A stretch of 64,000 bases of DNA from positions 1 to 64,000 of the forward strand of contig NZ_QKSD01000008.1 of NCBI RefSeq assembly GCF_003234085.1, in the 5' to 3' direction. This DNA is from Curtobacterium sp. MCPF17_052 (GTDB taxonomy: Bacteria; Actinomycetota; Actinomycetes; Actinomycetales; Microbacteriaceae). A program made the position numbers and the translations under genes. The notes under the pieces are model-generated. The model was not told the origin of the DNA and made no database searches. It worked only from the letters and a program-made list of their open reading frames with translations. Below are positions 22,701 through 30,600 of this stretch, in pieces (positions within the stretch are counted from its first letter, which is position 1; each line of letters starts with the position of its first letter).

Positions 22701-23345
22701 TCACCCCCGCCGGTACAACCCCGCCGGCTTCCCCGGCCCCTCCGCCCGCTTCCCCTCGGCAATCACGAGCCGCCCCACCATCGCCCTCCGGAACGTGTCT
22801 GGCTGCAACTCCACCCCGAGCACCACTTCGTGCAACCGCCGCAGCTCCGTCATCGTGAACGGCTCCGCCAGCAGCCCGTGCGGGTCCGGCCGCTCCCGAT
22901 GGTCCTCCCGCAGCTGTGCCACGGCGTACTCGAGGATGTCGTCGTGCGCGTGCACCATCGCCCCCGCTGCCGCGACGGGTACCAGGCGCGCCCGCCCGGG
23001 GTCGATCGTCAGGGCAGCGGCGGGCACGACGTCGAGGTGCGCCACCGACAGCACCCACCCCCGGGAGTCCCGCGCCGGGTCGTCGAACACGTGCAGCTGC
23101 CGCGGCGCGAGCCCCTCGACGCCAGCCTTCTCGCGCAGGGACCGCAGCACCGAGTCGGCGAGCCGTTCGCCCTCGTGGACGAACGTCCCCGGCAGTCGCC
23201 AGTCACCGTCGACGGCATCACGGACCTGCAGGACCGACAGCTCGCCGTCGACGACGGTCAGGACCGCGGTGTCGACCGCCACGGAGGGGTGCGGGTATTC
23301 CGCCAGACGCTTGCCGCTCGGGTCGCGGTACTCGGTGTCAGCCAC
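22701..23345 (-). CDS. nrtR: NrtR-family Nudix-related transcriptional regulator
   Basis: This 214-residue protein has an N-terminal Nudix-fold domain (about residues 18-140) with a degenerate Nudix box: GTFVHEGERLADSVLRSLRE then KAGV, where the second catalytic Glu is Lys. The C-terminal winged helix is FTMTELRRLHEVVLGVELQP, DTFRRAMVGRLV, ending GKPAGLYRRG, the mark of the NrtR group. NrtR proteins sense ADP-ribose-type ligands and repress NAD or ADP-ribose genes. A GTG at 23345 is preferred because it leaves the palindromic sites at 23356-23374 and 23396-23421 upstream. An ATG at 23378 would place one of them inside the gene. It is divergent from an ADP-ribosylglycohydrolase, the likely target, with autoregulation possible. 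Confidence 0.87.
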   Translation of the reverse strand: MADTEYRDPSGKRLAEYPHPSVAVDTAVLTVVDGELSVLQVRDAVDGDWRLPGTFVHEGERLADSVLRSLREKAGVEGLAPRQLHVFDDPARDSRGWVLSVAHLDVVPAAALTIDPGRARLVPVAAAGAMVHAHDDILEYAVAQLREDHRERPDPHGLLAEPFTMTELRRLHEVVLGVELQPDTFRRAMVGRLVIAEGKRAEGPGKPAGLYRRG

Positions 23346-23355
23346 GGGCAGGAGT

Positions 23356-23374
23356 TTACGCGCACTTGCGCTAA
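23356..23374. promoter_or_regulatory. Second NrtR-like palindrome (imperfect)
   Basis: TTACGCGCACTTGCGCTAA is an imperfect inverted repeat with the same GCGCTAA half-site as the perfect palindrome 22 bases away. It lies just upstream of the chosen nrtR start, a position suited to autoregulation. Confidence 0.55.
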
Positions 23375-23395
23375 TCACCAGACCCGTGCAAGATC

Positions 23396-23421
23396 GGGTT
23401 AGCGCTGGACTGCGCTAACCC
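23396..23421. promoter_or_regulatory. Palindromic operator, probable NrtR site
   Basis: A perfect 10-bp inverted repeat, GGGTTAGCGC and GCGCTAACCC, separated by TGGACT. It ends 18 bases before the ATG of the ADP-ribosylglycohydrolase gene and overlaps its promoter/leader region. Its place between nrtR and that gene suggests that NrtR binds it. Confidence 0.75.
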
Positions 23422-23439
23422 GCATCCGGAGGTCTCGAC

Positions 23440-24387
23440 ATGAACGAGCACACCACGATCCTCGACCGCGCCGTCGGCGCCGTCCTCGGCTCCGCCGCCG
23501 GCGACGCCCTCGGCGCCGGCTACGAGTTCGGCCCGCCCGTCCCGGAACCGACGCCGATCCTGATGCAGGGTGGCGGCTCGTTCGGGTGGCGACCAGGGGA
23601 GTGGACGGACGACACGAGCATGGCCGTGCCGATCCTCCAGGCCGTCGCCCGAGGTGACGACCCGGCTGCGGAAGCCACCCTCGACGGCTTGGTCGTCGCC
23701 TGGGCGCAGTGGGCGCAGACCGCACCAGACGTCGGGATCCAGACGAGGAGCGTCCTGGGCGGTCTGGAGGCTCGGACCGCCTCCGCCAGCCGCGTTGCTG
23801 CCCGCCAGGTGCACGAGTCAACCGGCCGGTCGGCCGGGAACGGGTCGCTCATGCGGACGGCACCGCTCGTCCTCGCGTACCTGCGCGACGACGACGGCGA
23901 GGAGGAGCGGCTCGCCTCGGCGGCCCGCGCCGTCAGCGACCTGACCCACCACGAAGCGGACGCGGGGGACGCGTGCGTGCTGTGGTGCGTCGCGATCCGG
24001 CACGCGGTGCTGCACGGCGAGCTCGACGTCCTGCGGGGGCTGGACGTGCTCGCGCCGGCGGCTCGACGGACGTGGACGGAACGACTCGTCGCCGCGGAGC
24101 ACGCGGAGCCGGTGGCCTTCACCGCGACGAACGGGTGGGTCGTGTCGGCGCTGCAGGCGGCCTACGCGGCGGTGCGGTCGTCGACCTCGCTCGAGGACGC
24201 CCTCGTCCGAGCAGTCCGGTCGGGCAACGACACGGACACGGTCGCGGCGATCGCGGGCGGGCTGGCCGGTGCGCTGTACGGGGCGGCGGCGCTGCCGGAG
24301 GAGTGGCGGGCCGTCCTGCACGGGTGGCCGGAGCTGCGGGCAGACGACCTCGTGGCGATGTCGGAGCGGGCGGTCGGCGGGCGCTGA
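23440..24387 (+). CDS. ADP-ribosylglycohydrolase family protein (copy 1)
   Basis: This 315-residue all-helical hydrolase of the DraG/ARH family removes ADP-ribose from modified proteins, DNA or small molecules. The metal-binding motif EWTDDTSMAVPIL lies near residues 50-62; GNGSLMRTAPLVL and VSDLTHHEADAGDAC follow in the middle; the C-terminal metal site is GNDTDTVAAIAGGLAGALYG. A ribosome site GGAGG precedes the ATG. The gene is divergent from nrtR with a perfect palindrome between them, so expression probably follows ADP-ribose or NAD status. A paralogue with the same length and motifs lies at 45417-46385. The natural substrate cannot be told from sequence. Confidence 0.9.
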   Translation: MNEHTTILDRAVGAVLGSAAGDALGAGYEFGPPVPEPTPILMQGGGSFGWRPGEWTDDTSMAVPILQAVARGDDPAAEATLDGLVVAWAQWAQTAPDVGIQTRSVLGGLEARTASASRVAARQVHESTGRSAGNGSLMRTAPLVLAYLRDDDGEEERLASAARAVSDLTHHEADAGDACVLWCVAIRHAVLHGELDVLRGLDVLAPAARRTWTERLVAAEHAEPVAFTATNGWVVSALQAAYAAVRSSTSLEDALVRAVRSGNDTDTVAAIAGGLAGALYGAAALPEEWRAVLHGWPELRADDLVAMSERAVGGR

Positions 24388-24404
24388 CCGGTGGCACTGG
24401 AGCC

Positions 24405-24441
24405 GGCGTCGGAAGCTGGCGTGGGGGGAGTTTCCGACGCC
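24405..24441. terminator. Terminator between converging genes
   Basis: A 10-bp stem GGCGTCGGAA/TTCCGACGCC with a 17-base loop, placed between the converging ADP-ribosylglycohydrolase and DUF4395 genes. Confidence 0.75.
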
Positions 24442-24451
24442 CGACCCGGTG

Positions 24452-24931
24452 CTACGCGATGCTGCTGCGGCCGCGGAAGACGCCGACGCGCACGAGCCAG
24501 ACGTACATCAGGCACCCGATGCAGACGTCGAACGCCGCGTTGAGGAACGCGGCGACCAGGGCGACGGCAGCGCCGACCGGTGCGGCGTAGGGGACGCCGA
24601 GGAGGGCCAGGACGAGGGCGACACCGGTCACGACGAGACCGACGCGCTGGGCGAAGGTCGGGGGCTCGGGAGCCTCGAGTTCGGCGGGCGGGGCGAGCCG
24701 CGGGCGCACCAGCCGGCGGAACAGTGCGCCGTACGGGTGGCGGGCGATGCCGGCGAAGCCTCCCCAGGTGAAGAGTGCGGCGATGACGGCGAGCAGGACG
24801 ATGCCGATCGTCCGCGTGCTGTCATTGAGGGTGAGGACGATGTCGAGCGCGAGCAGGACCGTCGTGATCGCGGCGCCGAAGCGGGGCGAACGTGGGTCGA
24901 TCCCTCGGGAGGGTGCAGGGCTGGTGGTCAT
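24452..24931 (-). CDS. DUF4395 family membrane protein
   Basis: This 159-residue membrane protein has four helices: about residues 20-36, 40-60, 97-115 and 118-150. It contains the family pattern DPRSPRFGAAITTVLL near the start and FDVCIGCLMYVWLVRVG near the end, with two conserved cysteines (CIGC). DUF4395 proteins often sit beside a membrane-bound thioredoxin, as here: the ATG overlaps the stop of the thioredoxin gene by 4 bases. The CxxC next to the membrane could exchange electrons with that partner, which is inference. Confidence 0.85.
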   Translation of the reverse strand: MTTSPAPSRGIDPRSPRFGAAITTVLLALDIVLTLNDSTRTIGIVLLAVIAALFTWGGFAGIARHPYGALFRRLVRPRLAPPAELEAPEPPTFAQRVGLVVTGVALVLALLGVPYAAPVGAAVALVAAFLNAAFDVCIGCLMYVWLVRVGVFRGRSSIA

Positions 24932-25392
24932 GGGTGCTCCTCGGTGAGGACGGCGTCGAGCGCGGCGATGAGTTCGGGCTGGCGGGGCGGTCCACCGAAG
25001 CGGGCACGGACGGTCTGTGTTCCGTCCACGAGGAGCACGGTCGGGGTCTGCATCACGTCGAAGCGCCGCGCGAGCTCCGGGCGTTCGGCGAGGTCGATCT
25101 CGAGTCGGCGGACGCGGGCTGGGCTCCCGGCCGTCGTCGACTTCGATGCGGCGACCGCGTCGAGTTGCCTCGCCGTGGCGGGGCAGCGTGCGCAGGTGGG
25201 CGTCGAGAACTGGAGGAGCGTGGCGGCGGTGCCGAACGCCTCCCGGTCGGCGAGGTCGGCAACTGTCGTCGCATCGCTGCCTCGAGGTGTGACCACGCGC
25301 GCTCGGCCGGTGCGGCTGCGGAGCAGCAGACCGAGGATCGTCGCGACGGCGAGGACGCCGGCGACGATCGCGAGTGAGAGGGCGACAGTCAT
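24928..25392 (-). CDS. Membrane-anchored thioredoxin-like protein
   Basis: This 154-residue protein begins with one membrane helix (MTVALSLAIVAGVLAVATIL, residues 1-20). A thioredoxin fold follows with the redox motif CARC at residues 67-70 (FSTPTCARCPATARQLD) and the cis-Pro in DVMQTPTVLLVDG. The ATG at 25392 starts at the membrane helix; a longer frame upstream lacks a match. The gene is translationally coupled to the DUF4395 gene by a 4-base overlap. The pair probably carries out thiol exchange at the cell surface, for example reduction of secreted disulphides. Confidence 0.87.
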   Translation of the reverse strand: MTVALSLAIVAGVLAVATILGLLLRSRTGRARVVTPRGSDATTVADLADREAFGTAATLLQFSTPTCARCPATARQLDAVAASKSTTAGSPARVRRLEIDLAERPELARRFDVMQTPTVLLVDGTQTVRARFGGPPRQPELIAALDAVLTEEHP

Positions 25393-25446
25393 GGTCTGGA
25401 CACTACGTCGCGTGGCCCGCTGGACCAAGGGTGTTGAGCGGTGTGA

Positions 25447-25962
25447 CTAGTCCGCAACGCCCAGCCGCTCGCACTCCGCCCACTGCTCGGGGCGGCGCTT
25501 GTCCAGCCATGCGGTGAACTCGCGGTAGCCGCGGTAGTTCGTGAAGACCATGAACTGCTTCTTCCGCTGCTCGTTCCAGGCGGTGAGGCTGATGAACGTC
25601 ACACTGCCGTTCGACTGCTTGCCGAGACGGAGCGTGTGGATGTCCTCGACTTCGCGGCGGTGGAACTTGCCGAAGCCGGACTTCACGTCGTAATGCCGGT
25701 CGTAGACGTTGATCCGCCCGGCGGCGAGAGCCAGGCCAAGCAGCAAGGACCCCGCTCCGAGGACGATGAAGATGCCGAACGCGGGGCTGTCGTCCGAGCC
25801 CGCGATGAGCTGGAAGACGAGCCCCGGAACCCCGATCACCAGGCCGATCACGCCGAGGGCCAGGAAGATCACCCCGGGGAACAGCGGCCGGCGCACGACG
25901 ATCTGCGGCGCCACCTCCGCCTTGGTCGCGCTTCCGCCCCACTGGTTGATGCTGTCGCTCAT
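25447..25962 (-). CDS. Hypothetical membrane protein
   Basis: This 171-residue protein is not recognised by name. The soluble N-terminus (MSDSINQWGGSATKAEV) is followed by two membrane helices at about residues 32-50 and 60-83, then a beta-rich C-terminal domain of about 85 residues resembling PH-like membrane-associated domains (INVYDRHYDVKSGFGKFHRR, VTFISLTAWNEQRKKQF). The ATG at 25962 has an excellent ribosome site (GAAGGGGGA). It is monocistronic and divergent from the small DUF1653 gene. Confidence 0.75.
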   Translation of the reverse strand: MSDSINQWGGSATKAEVAPQIVVRRPLFPGVIFLALGVIGLVIGVPGLVFQLIAGSDDSPAFGIFIVLGAGSLLLGLALAAGRINVYDRHYDVKSGFGKFHRREVEDIHTLRLGKQSNGSVTFISLTAWNEQRKKQFMVFTNYRGYREFTAWLDKRRPEQWAECERLGVAD

Positions 25963-26036
25963 CGTTCCCCCTTCGACGGACACCGTACCGGGAACGGCGG
26001 CGCCCGGTTGGCTGTCGTCTCCGTAGCATCGGGAGG

Positions 26037-26255
26037 ATGAGCGATGACGTGACCCCTGGGCGGTACCGGCACTTCAAGGGCGGGGAGTACCAGGTTGTGC
26101 TCCTGGCACAGGACGTCGAGACCGAGGAGCCGGTCGTCGTGTACCAGGCGCTGTACGGCGAGCACGGGCACTGGGTGCGAGGCCTCGCGGACTTCACCGC
26201 ACACGTGTTGCGTGACGGCTACGACGGCCCGCGGTTCGCTCGACTCGAGTCCTGA
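26037..26255 (+). CDS. DUF1653 domain-containing protein
   Basis: This 72-residue protein matches the small DUF1653 family along its whole length: PGRYRHFKGGEYQVVLLAQD, then EEPVVVYQALYGEHGHWVR and a C-terminal LADFTAHV. No catalytic residues are known for the family. It is single and divergent from the hypothetical membrane protein, with 74 bases between the starts. Confidence 0.85.
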   Translation: MSDDVTPGRYRHFKGGEYQVVLLAQDVETEEPVVVYQALYGEHGHWVRGLADFTAHVLRDGYDGPRFARLES

Positions 26256-26427
26256 ATCGGGGCGGGTCTGCTCCCGCCCCGGGAGCTGCCGTGACCAGAC
26301 CCGGCACCCGTACCCGCGAGCCCGAGCTCGCAGTGATCGCCGTGCACACCGCAACGATCGTCGCTAGTGCGACCATCGAGGCGAGGACTGTGCTGACCAC
26401 GATCCAGGTGGCGTTGATGATCCTCAT
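26194..26427 (-). CDS. Possible small membrane protein
   Basis: A 77-codon frame starts with one strong hydrophobic segment (ATWIVVSTVLASMVALATIV, residues 6-25) and then turns into an Arg/Pro-rich tail without features. It lies 44 bases downstream of the four-helix membrane-protein gene on the same strand and overlaps DUF1653 on the other strand by 62 bases. The ribosome site is weak. It may be real only in its first half, or not at all. Confidence 0.3.
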   Translation of the reverse strand: MRIINATWIVVSTVLASMVALATIVAVCTAITASSGSRVRVPGLVTAAPGAGADPPRFRTRVERTAGRRSRHATRVR

Positions 26428-26471
26428 CAATGGCTTCTGCCACTTGTGTCTCAGACCATGTTGTCGAACCG

Positions 26472-26852
26472 TCAGAAGCGCTTCATGGTCCACGCTGCTC
26501 GCAACCTCGGTGCGTAGTACCAGCCGGTGACGCAACCCGTGAACAAGATGATGGCTCCGACGCCGATCGCACCATCAGCGGTCGGCCCTGCGACCAGTGC
26601 GACTACGAACGCCACTCCTGCGAGGGCGAGAAGCCCTGGATCGCGCTGGCTCGTGCCCGTCCAGGGTGCAGATCGCTCGCGTCCCCGTCGTCGCTTCGAC
26701 ACGAGGAACAACACTGCCGCAGCGCTGTTGAGGACGAACCACACGGAGAACAGCACCAGCCGCCCCGTGTCGTTGCTGAAGACGGCCGCGACCAACGCCG
26801 GCAGGCCCAGGATCGCGGTGCCGACCGCGAGGGATCGACTCGTCGAACTCAT
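26472..26852 (-). CDS. Small four-helix membrane protein, possible immunity partner
   Basis: This 126-residue protein has four hydrophobic segments (about residues 8-25, 31-50, 72-88 and 90-108) with a basic loop KRRRGRERS between the second and third. It is unrecognised. A good ribosome site GAGGAGAG precedes the ATG. It is divergent from a secreted Gly/Ala-rich peptide gene, with starts 91 bases apart. This mirrors the secreted/membrane pair at 6551-7494, suggesting a self-protection role, which is inference. Confidence 0.68.
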   Translation of the reverse strand: MSSTSRSLAVGTAILGLPALVAAVFSNDTGRLVLFSVWFVLNSAAAVLFLVSKRRRGRERSAPWTGTSQRDPGLLALAGVAFVVALVAGPTADGAIGVGAIILFTGCVTGWYYAPRLRAAWTMKRF

Positions 26853-26943
26853 GATCTCTCCTCGTTGTTGCTGTTCGCCGAAAGGTTCGGTAGAAACTGT
26901 CCTACCAGAATCCTGGAATATCAGCGACTTGAAGGAGAGCCCG

Positions 26944-27564
26944 ATGGGCATCAGCGTCAGAGCACTGGTCATGGCAACCTCGGTGATCACCGCGGTCTCG
27001 AGCATCGGTGCAGCGGCGCCAGCGTCGGCCGCGAATCCCGATCCGCTTGCTCCGCACGCCGTGCCGATCTCCACGCAGACGGTGGATGCGGAGGACTACC
27101 TGCTGAAGTACGGCTTGAACGAGCGGTCTGGTGCCTTCGACGTCGACCTCAAGGTCGGGAGCGGACTCCGACTCGACACCGACGCTCAGGGTGCCTTGCT
27201 CGTGCAGACCGAGGAAGGGGAGCTACGCGATCGTCTGGACCTCCCGGCTCTCGCCGGGGAGCAACTGGCTGTGTCTCGCTGGACCTTGGTCAGCGACACC
27301 GAGGCCGAAGTCAGCATCACGCAGAGCGCGATCGACAACGCGTCGTCCGCTGCTGGCCAGGCTGTTGAGCGGATCCGTGCACCGAAGAAGGCCTGGTACG
27401 ACTGCATGTCGTCTCACGGCGTCAGTGGTGCGCTCGCGGGCGCCGCGGCCGGGTGCGCGACCACGATCGCGATCGGCTGCGTCGAAGGAGCGGTGACAGG
27501 CGGAACGGTGGGCATGATCGGTTCGATCGTCGCTGCGCTGTGGACCTGTCGCGGGAAGTACTGA
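26944..27564 (+). CDS. Secreted protein with bacteriocin-like C-terminus
   Basis: This 206-residue protein is of no family I recognise. A Sec signal peptide (SVRALVMATSVITAVSSIGA, then APASA, with cleavage near residue 30) is followed by a polar domain of about 120 residues. The C-terminal 55 residues are Gly/Ala-rich and hydrophobic: SHGVSGALAGAAAGCATTIA, then GCVEGAVTGGTVGMIGSIVA and a WTCRGKY end. Four cysteines (one in YDCMSSHG, then C..C..C) could form two disulphides. GxxxG patterns of this sort occur in pore-forming class II bacteriocins and in the glycine-zipper family. The ribosome site GAAGGAGAG is strong. Precursor-like architecture and a divergent small membrane protein suggest an antimicrobial; this is inference. 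Confidence 0.75.
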   Translation: MGISVRALVMATSVITAVSSIGAAAPASAANPDPLAPHAVPISTQTVDAEDYLLKYGLNERSGAFDVDLKVGSGLRLDTDAQGALLVQTEEGELRDRLDLPALAGEQLAVSRWTLVSDTEAEVSITQSAIDNASSAAGQAVERIRAPKKAWYDCMSSHGVSGALAGAAAGCATTIAIGCVEGAVTGGTVGMIGSIVAALWTCRGKY

Positions 27565-27569
27565 CGGCG

Positions 27570-27607
27570 GGGCGCAGGGCACGGCCTGATGTGCGTGCCC
27601 TGCGCCC
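27570..27607. terminator. Terminator of the secreted-peptide gene
   Basis: A perfect 14-bp stem (GGGCGCAGGGCACG/CGTGCCCTGCGCCC) with a 10-base loop, six bases after the stop codon. Confidence 0.88.
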
Positions 27608-27683
27608 AGAAGATGTCCTCCGTCCGCCCGGTCACGTCGGCGCCCGCCCCTACCCTGGACGGACACCGACAGCAGGGAGCGCA

Positions 27684-30600
27684 GTGCAGATCACCGAGGA
27701 CGGCCGAGCCCTGCTCAGCCCGAGCGACCTCACCACGTGGGCGACCTGTGAGTGGGCGTTCCTCCGCCGCCTCGACGCCAAGCTCGGCCGCGGCGAACCC
27801 CTGCCCGACGAGCACGACGACATGCTCGACCGGACAGCCCGCCTGGGGGACCAGCACGAGCTCGACTACCTCGAGATCCTCAAGGAAACCCACGACGTCG
27901 TGGAGTTCGACCGTCCGGCCCCGCCCCAGTACCGGGAGGCCGCAGCCGCAGCGCTCCAGGTCATGCGGGACGGCGCCGACGTCCTGTACCAGCCGACGTT
28001 CCACGCCCCCGCGTCGGCGGACGGCACGGGCTTCATCGGCTTCGCGGACTTCATCATCCGCAACGACCGCGGTGAGTACGAGGTCTACGACACCAAGCTC
28101 GCCCGCCACGCCAAGATCAGTGCCCTGCTGCAGCTCGCCGCCTACGCCGAGCAGATGCGTGCGCACGGCATCCCGACCGGGCAGCAGGTGCACCTGGTCC
28201 TCGGCGACCGCACGACGACCACGCACGAGTTGGCCGACATCGTGCCGGTGTACCGCACGCAGCGTGCCGAGCTGATCCGGGTGATCGCCGAGCGGCTGGC
28301 CGCCGACGAGCCGATGCAGTGGGGCGACCCTCGGTACTCCAGTTGTGGGCGGTGCTCCGCCTGCCAGCAGGAGGTGCAGCGACATCGCGACCTGGTCCTC
28401 GTCGCCGGCATGCGCCTGGACCAGCGGACGAAGCTGATCCGGCAGGGTGTGCGGTCGATCGACGACCTGGCGGTCCGGACCGCACCGGTGTCGACCATGT
28501 CGAAGACGACGCTGGATCGTCTGGTGCGGCAGGCGAGCCTCCAGATCGAGACAGAGCGAGCAGCCGGACAAGCCGGACGAGCAGGGCCGGCCTTCGACGT
28601 CCTCGACCCACGTGCCCTCGACGCGATCCCCGCACCGGACCCCGGCGACGTCTTCTTCGACTTCGAGGGCGACCCGCTGCACACCGAGGACGGCGTGCAC
28701 TGGGGCCTCGACTACCTGTTCGGTCTGGTCGACGACCAGGCCGAGTTCCGGGCGTTCTGGGCGCACACCGTCCGCGACGAGCGACAGGCGCTCGTGGACT
28801 TCCTGGCGTACATCGCCGAGCGCCGCGAGCGGTACCCGGACATGCACATCTACCACTACGCCGCGTACGAGCGGACGCACCTGCTGTCCCTCGCGGCACG
28901 GCACGGCGTGGGGGAGGACGCGGTCGACGACCTGCTGCGCGCCGGTGTCCTCGTCGACCTGTACCCGATCGTGCGGAAGGCGCTGGTCGTCGGCAGCCGC
29001 AGCTACTCGATCAAGAAGCTCGAGCCGCTGTACATGGGCGACGACTTGCGGCTCAGCGACGTGACGAACGCGGCCGACAGCATCACCGCCTACGTCGACG
29101 CGATCACCGAACTCCACACCGGCGATCCCGCCGAGGGCCAGCGGCAGCTCGACCAGGTCGCCGACTACAACGCCTACGACTGCCGGTCGACGCTGCGCCT
29201 CCGCGACTGGCTGCTGGGCCTCCGTGCCGAGCACGCGCCCGACGCCACGACGACCACGACCGAGCTGGAGGGCCTCCCGCCCATCCCCGTCGAGCGCGAG
29301 CCGAACCCGGTGTACGTCGCGCTGGCCGCCGAGACGGCGGACGTCGACGCCCTCGACCGCACGCCCGACCAGACCGCGCTCGCGCTCGCCGCGGCCGCGA
29401 TCGACTACCACCGCCGCGAGGCGAAGACGTTCTGGCAGGACCACTTCGACCGGCTGCGGAACCCGGTCGACGAGTGGGCCGACACCCGAGACGTGCTCGT
29501 CGTCGAACGCGCCTCCGTCGAGCGTGACTGGGCGACGCTGCCGCGCGCCCGCTCACAGTCGCGGGAGATCCGGTTGTCGGGGACGCTCGCGCCCGGCTCC
29601 AGGCTCCGGGCGGGAGGCTCGCCCCACCTCGTCTACGACGACCCACTCCCGGCGTCGATCACCGCCCCGGGCCCCGGCTCGAAGGGTGCGACGGACCGCG
29701 CCGTGATCCTGGAGGTGTGGGACAACGGCGACGCCACCGAGGTGCTCGTCCTCGAACGACTTCCCGTCGGCGGTGGCGAGCCGCACACCGGGTTCCCGGT
29801 TGCGCTGGCGCCGTCGTCGCCCCCGCGGGCGAAGCCGCAGCCCGAGGCGATCGCCGAATGGGGCGCCGAGGTGCTCGACGCACTGCCGGAGATGCTGCCC
29901 GATCCGGCGCTCGACCTCCTCCGGCGCGTGCCGCCTCGCGGGCCCCTCGTACCGGTCGTGGGGGACGACACGGTGGGTGCCGTGGTGGCGACCCTGCTCA
30001 GGCTGGACCGGTCGTACCTGGCGATCCAGGGGCCTCCCGGCACCGGCAAGACGTACGTCGGGTCGAACGTCGTCGCGAAGCTCGTCCGCGAGCACGGGTG
30101 GCGGGTCGGCGTCGTCGGACAGTCGCACGCGACGAGCGAGAACTTCCTCGACGCGGTCATCGCCGCCGGGGTCCCCGCCGACCGGGTGGTGAAGCAGCCG
30201 AAGAGCGGCGCTGACCCCGAAGACATCGAGGCCGCCGACTGGACGCCGGTGAAGAACGGCGCGGCCATCGCAGCGTTCCTGCAGTCCTGCTCGGACACCG
30301 GCACCGGGGGAGTCGTCGGCGGGACGGCGTGGACCTTCGCGAACGAGTCGACCATCGCGCGGCACTCCCTGGACCTGCTCGTCGTCGACGAGGCGGGGCA
30401 GTTCTCGCTCGCGCCGACCATCGCCTCCGCCATCGCCGCCACACGCCTGCTGCTCCTCGGCGACCCGCAGCAGCTGCCGCAGGTGTCGCAGGGCTCGCAC
30501 CCCGAGCGGGTCGACGAGTCTGCACTCGGCTGGCTGGCCGACGGCGAGCACGTGCTCCCGCCGGAGTTCGGGTACTTCCTGGCGCAGACCCGGCGGATGG

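Noticed and set aside
27414..29444. Very long open frame antisense to the nuclease-helicase gene
   Set aside because: It mirrors codon-position bias of the real gene; the translated sequence is Val/Asp/Arg-rich with no motifs, while the plus-strand frame has clear nuclease motifs.
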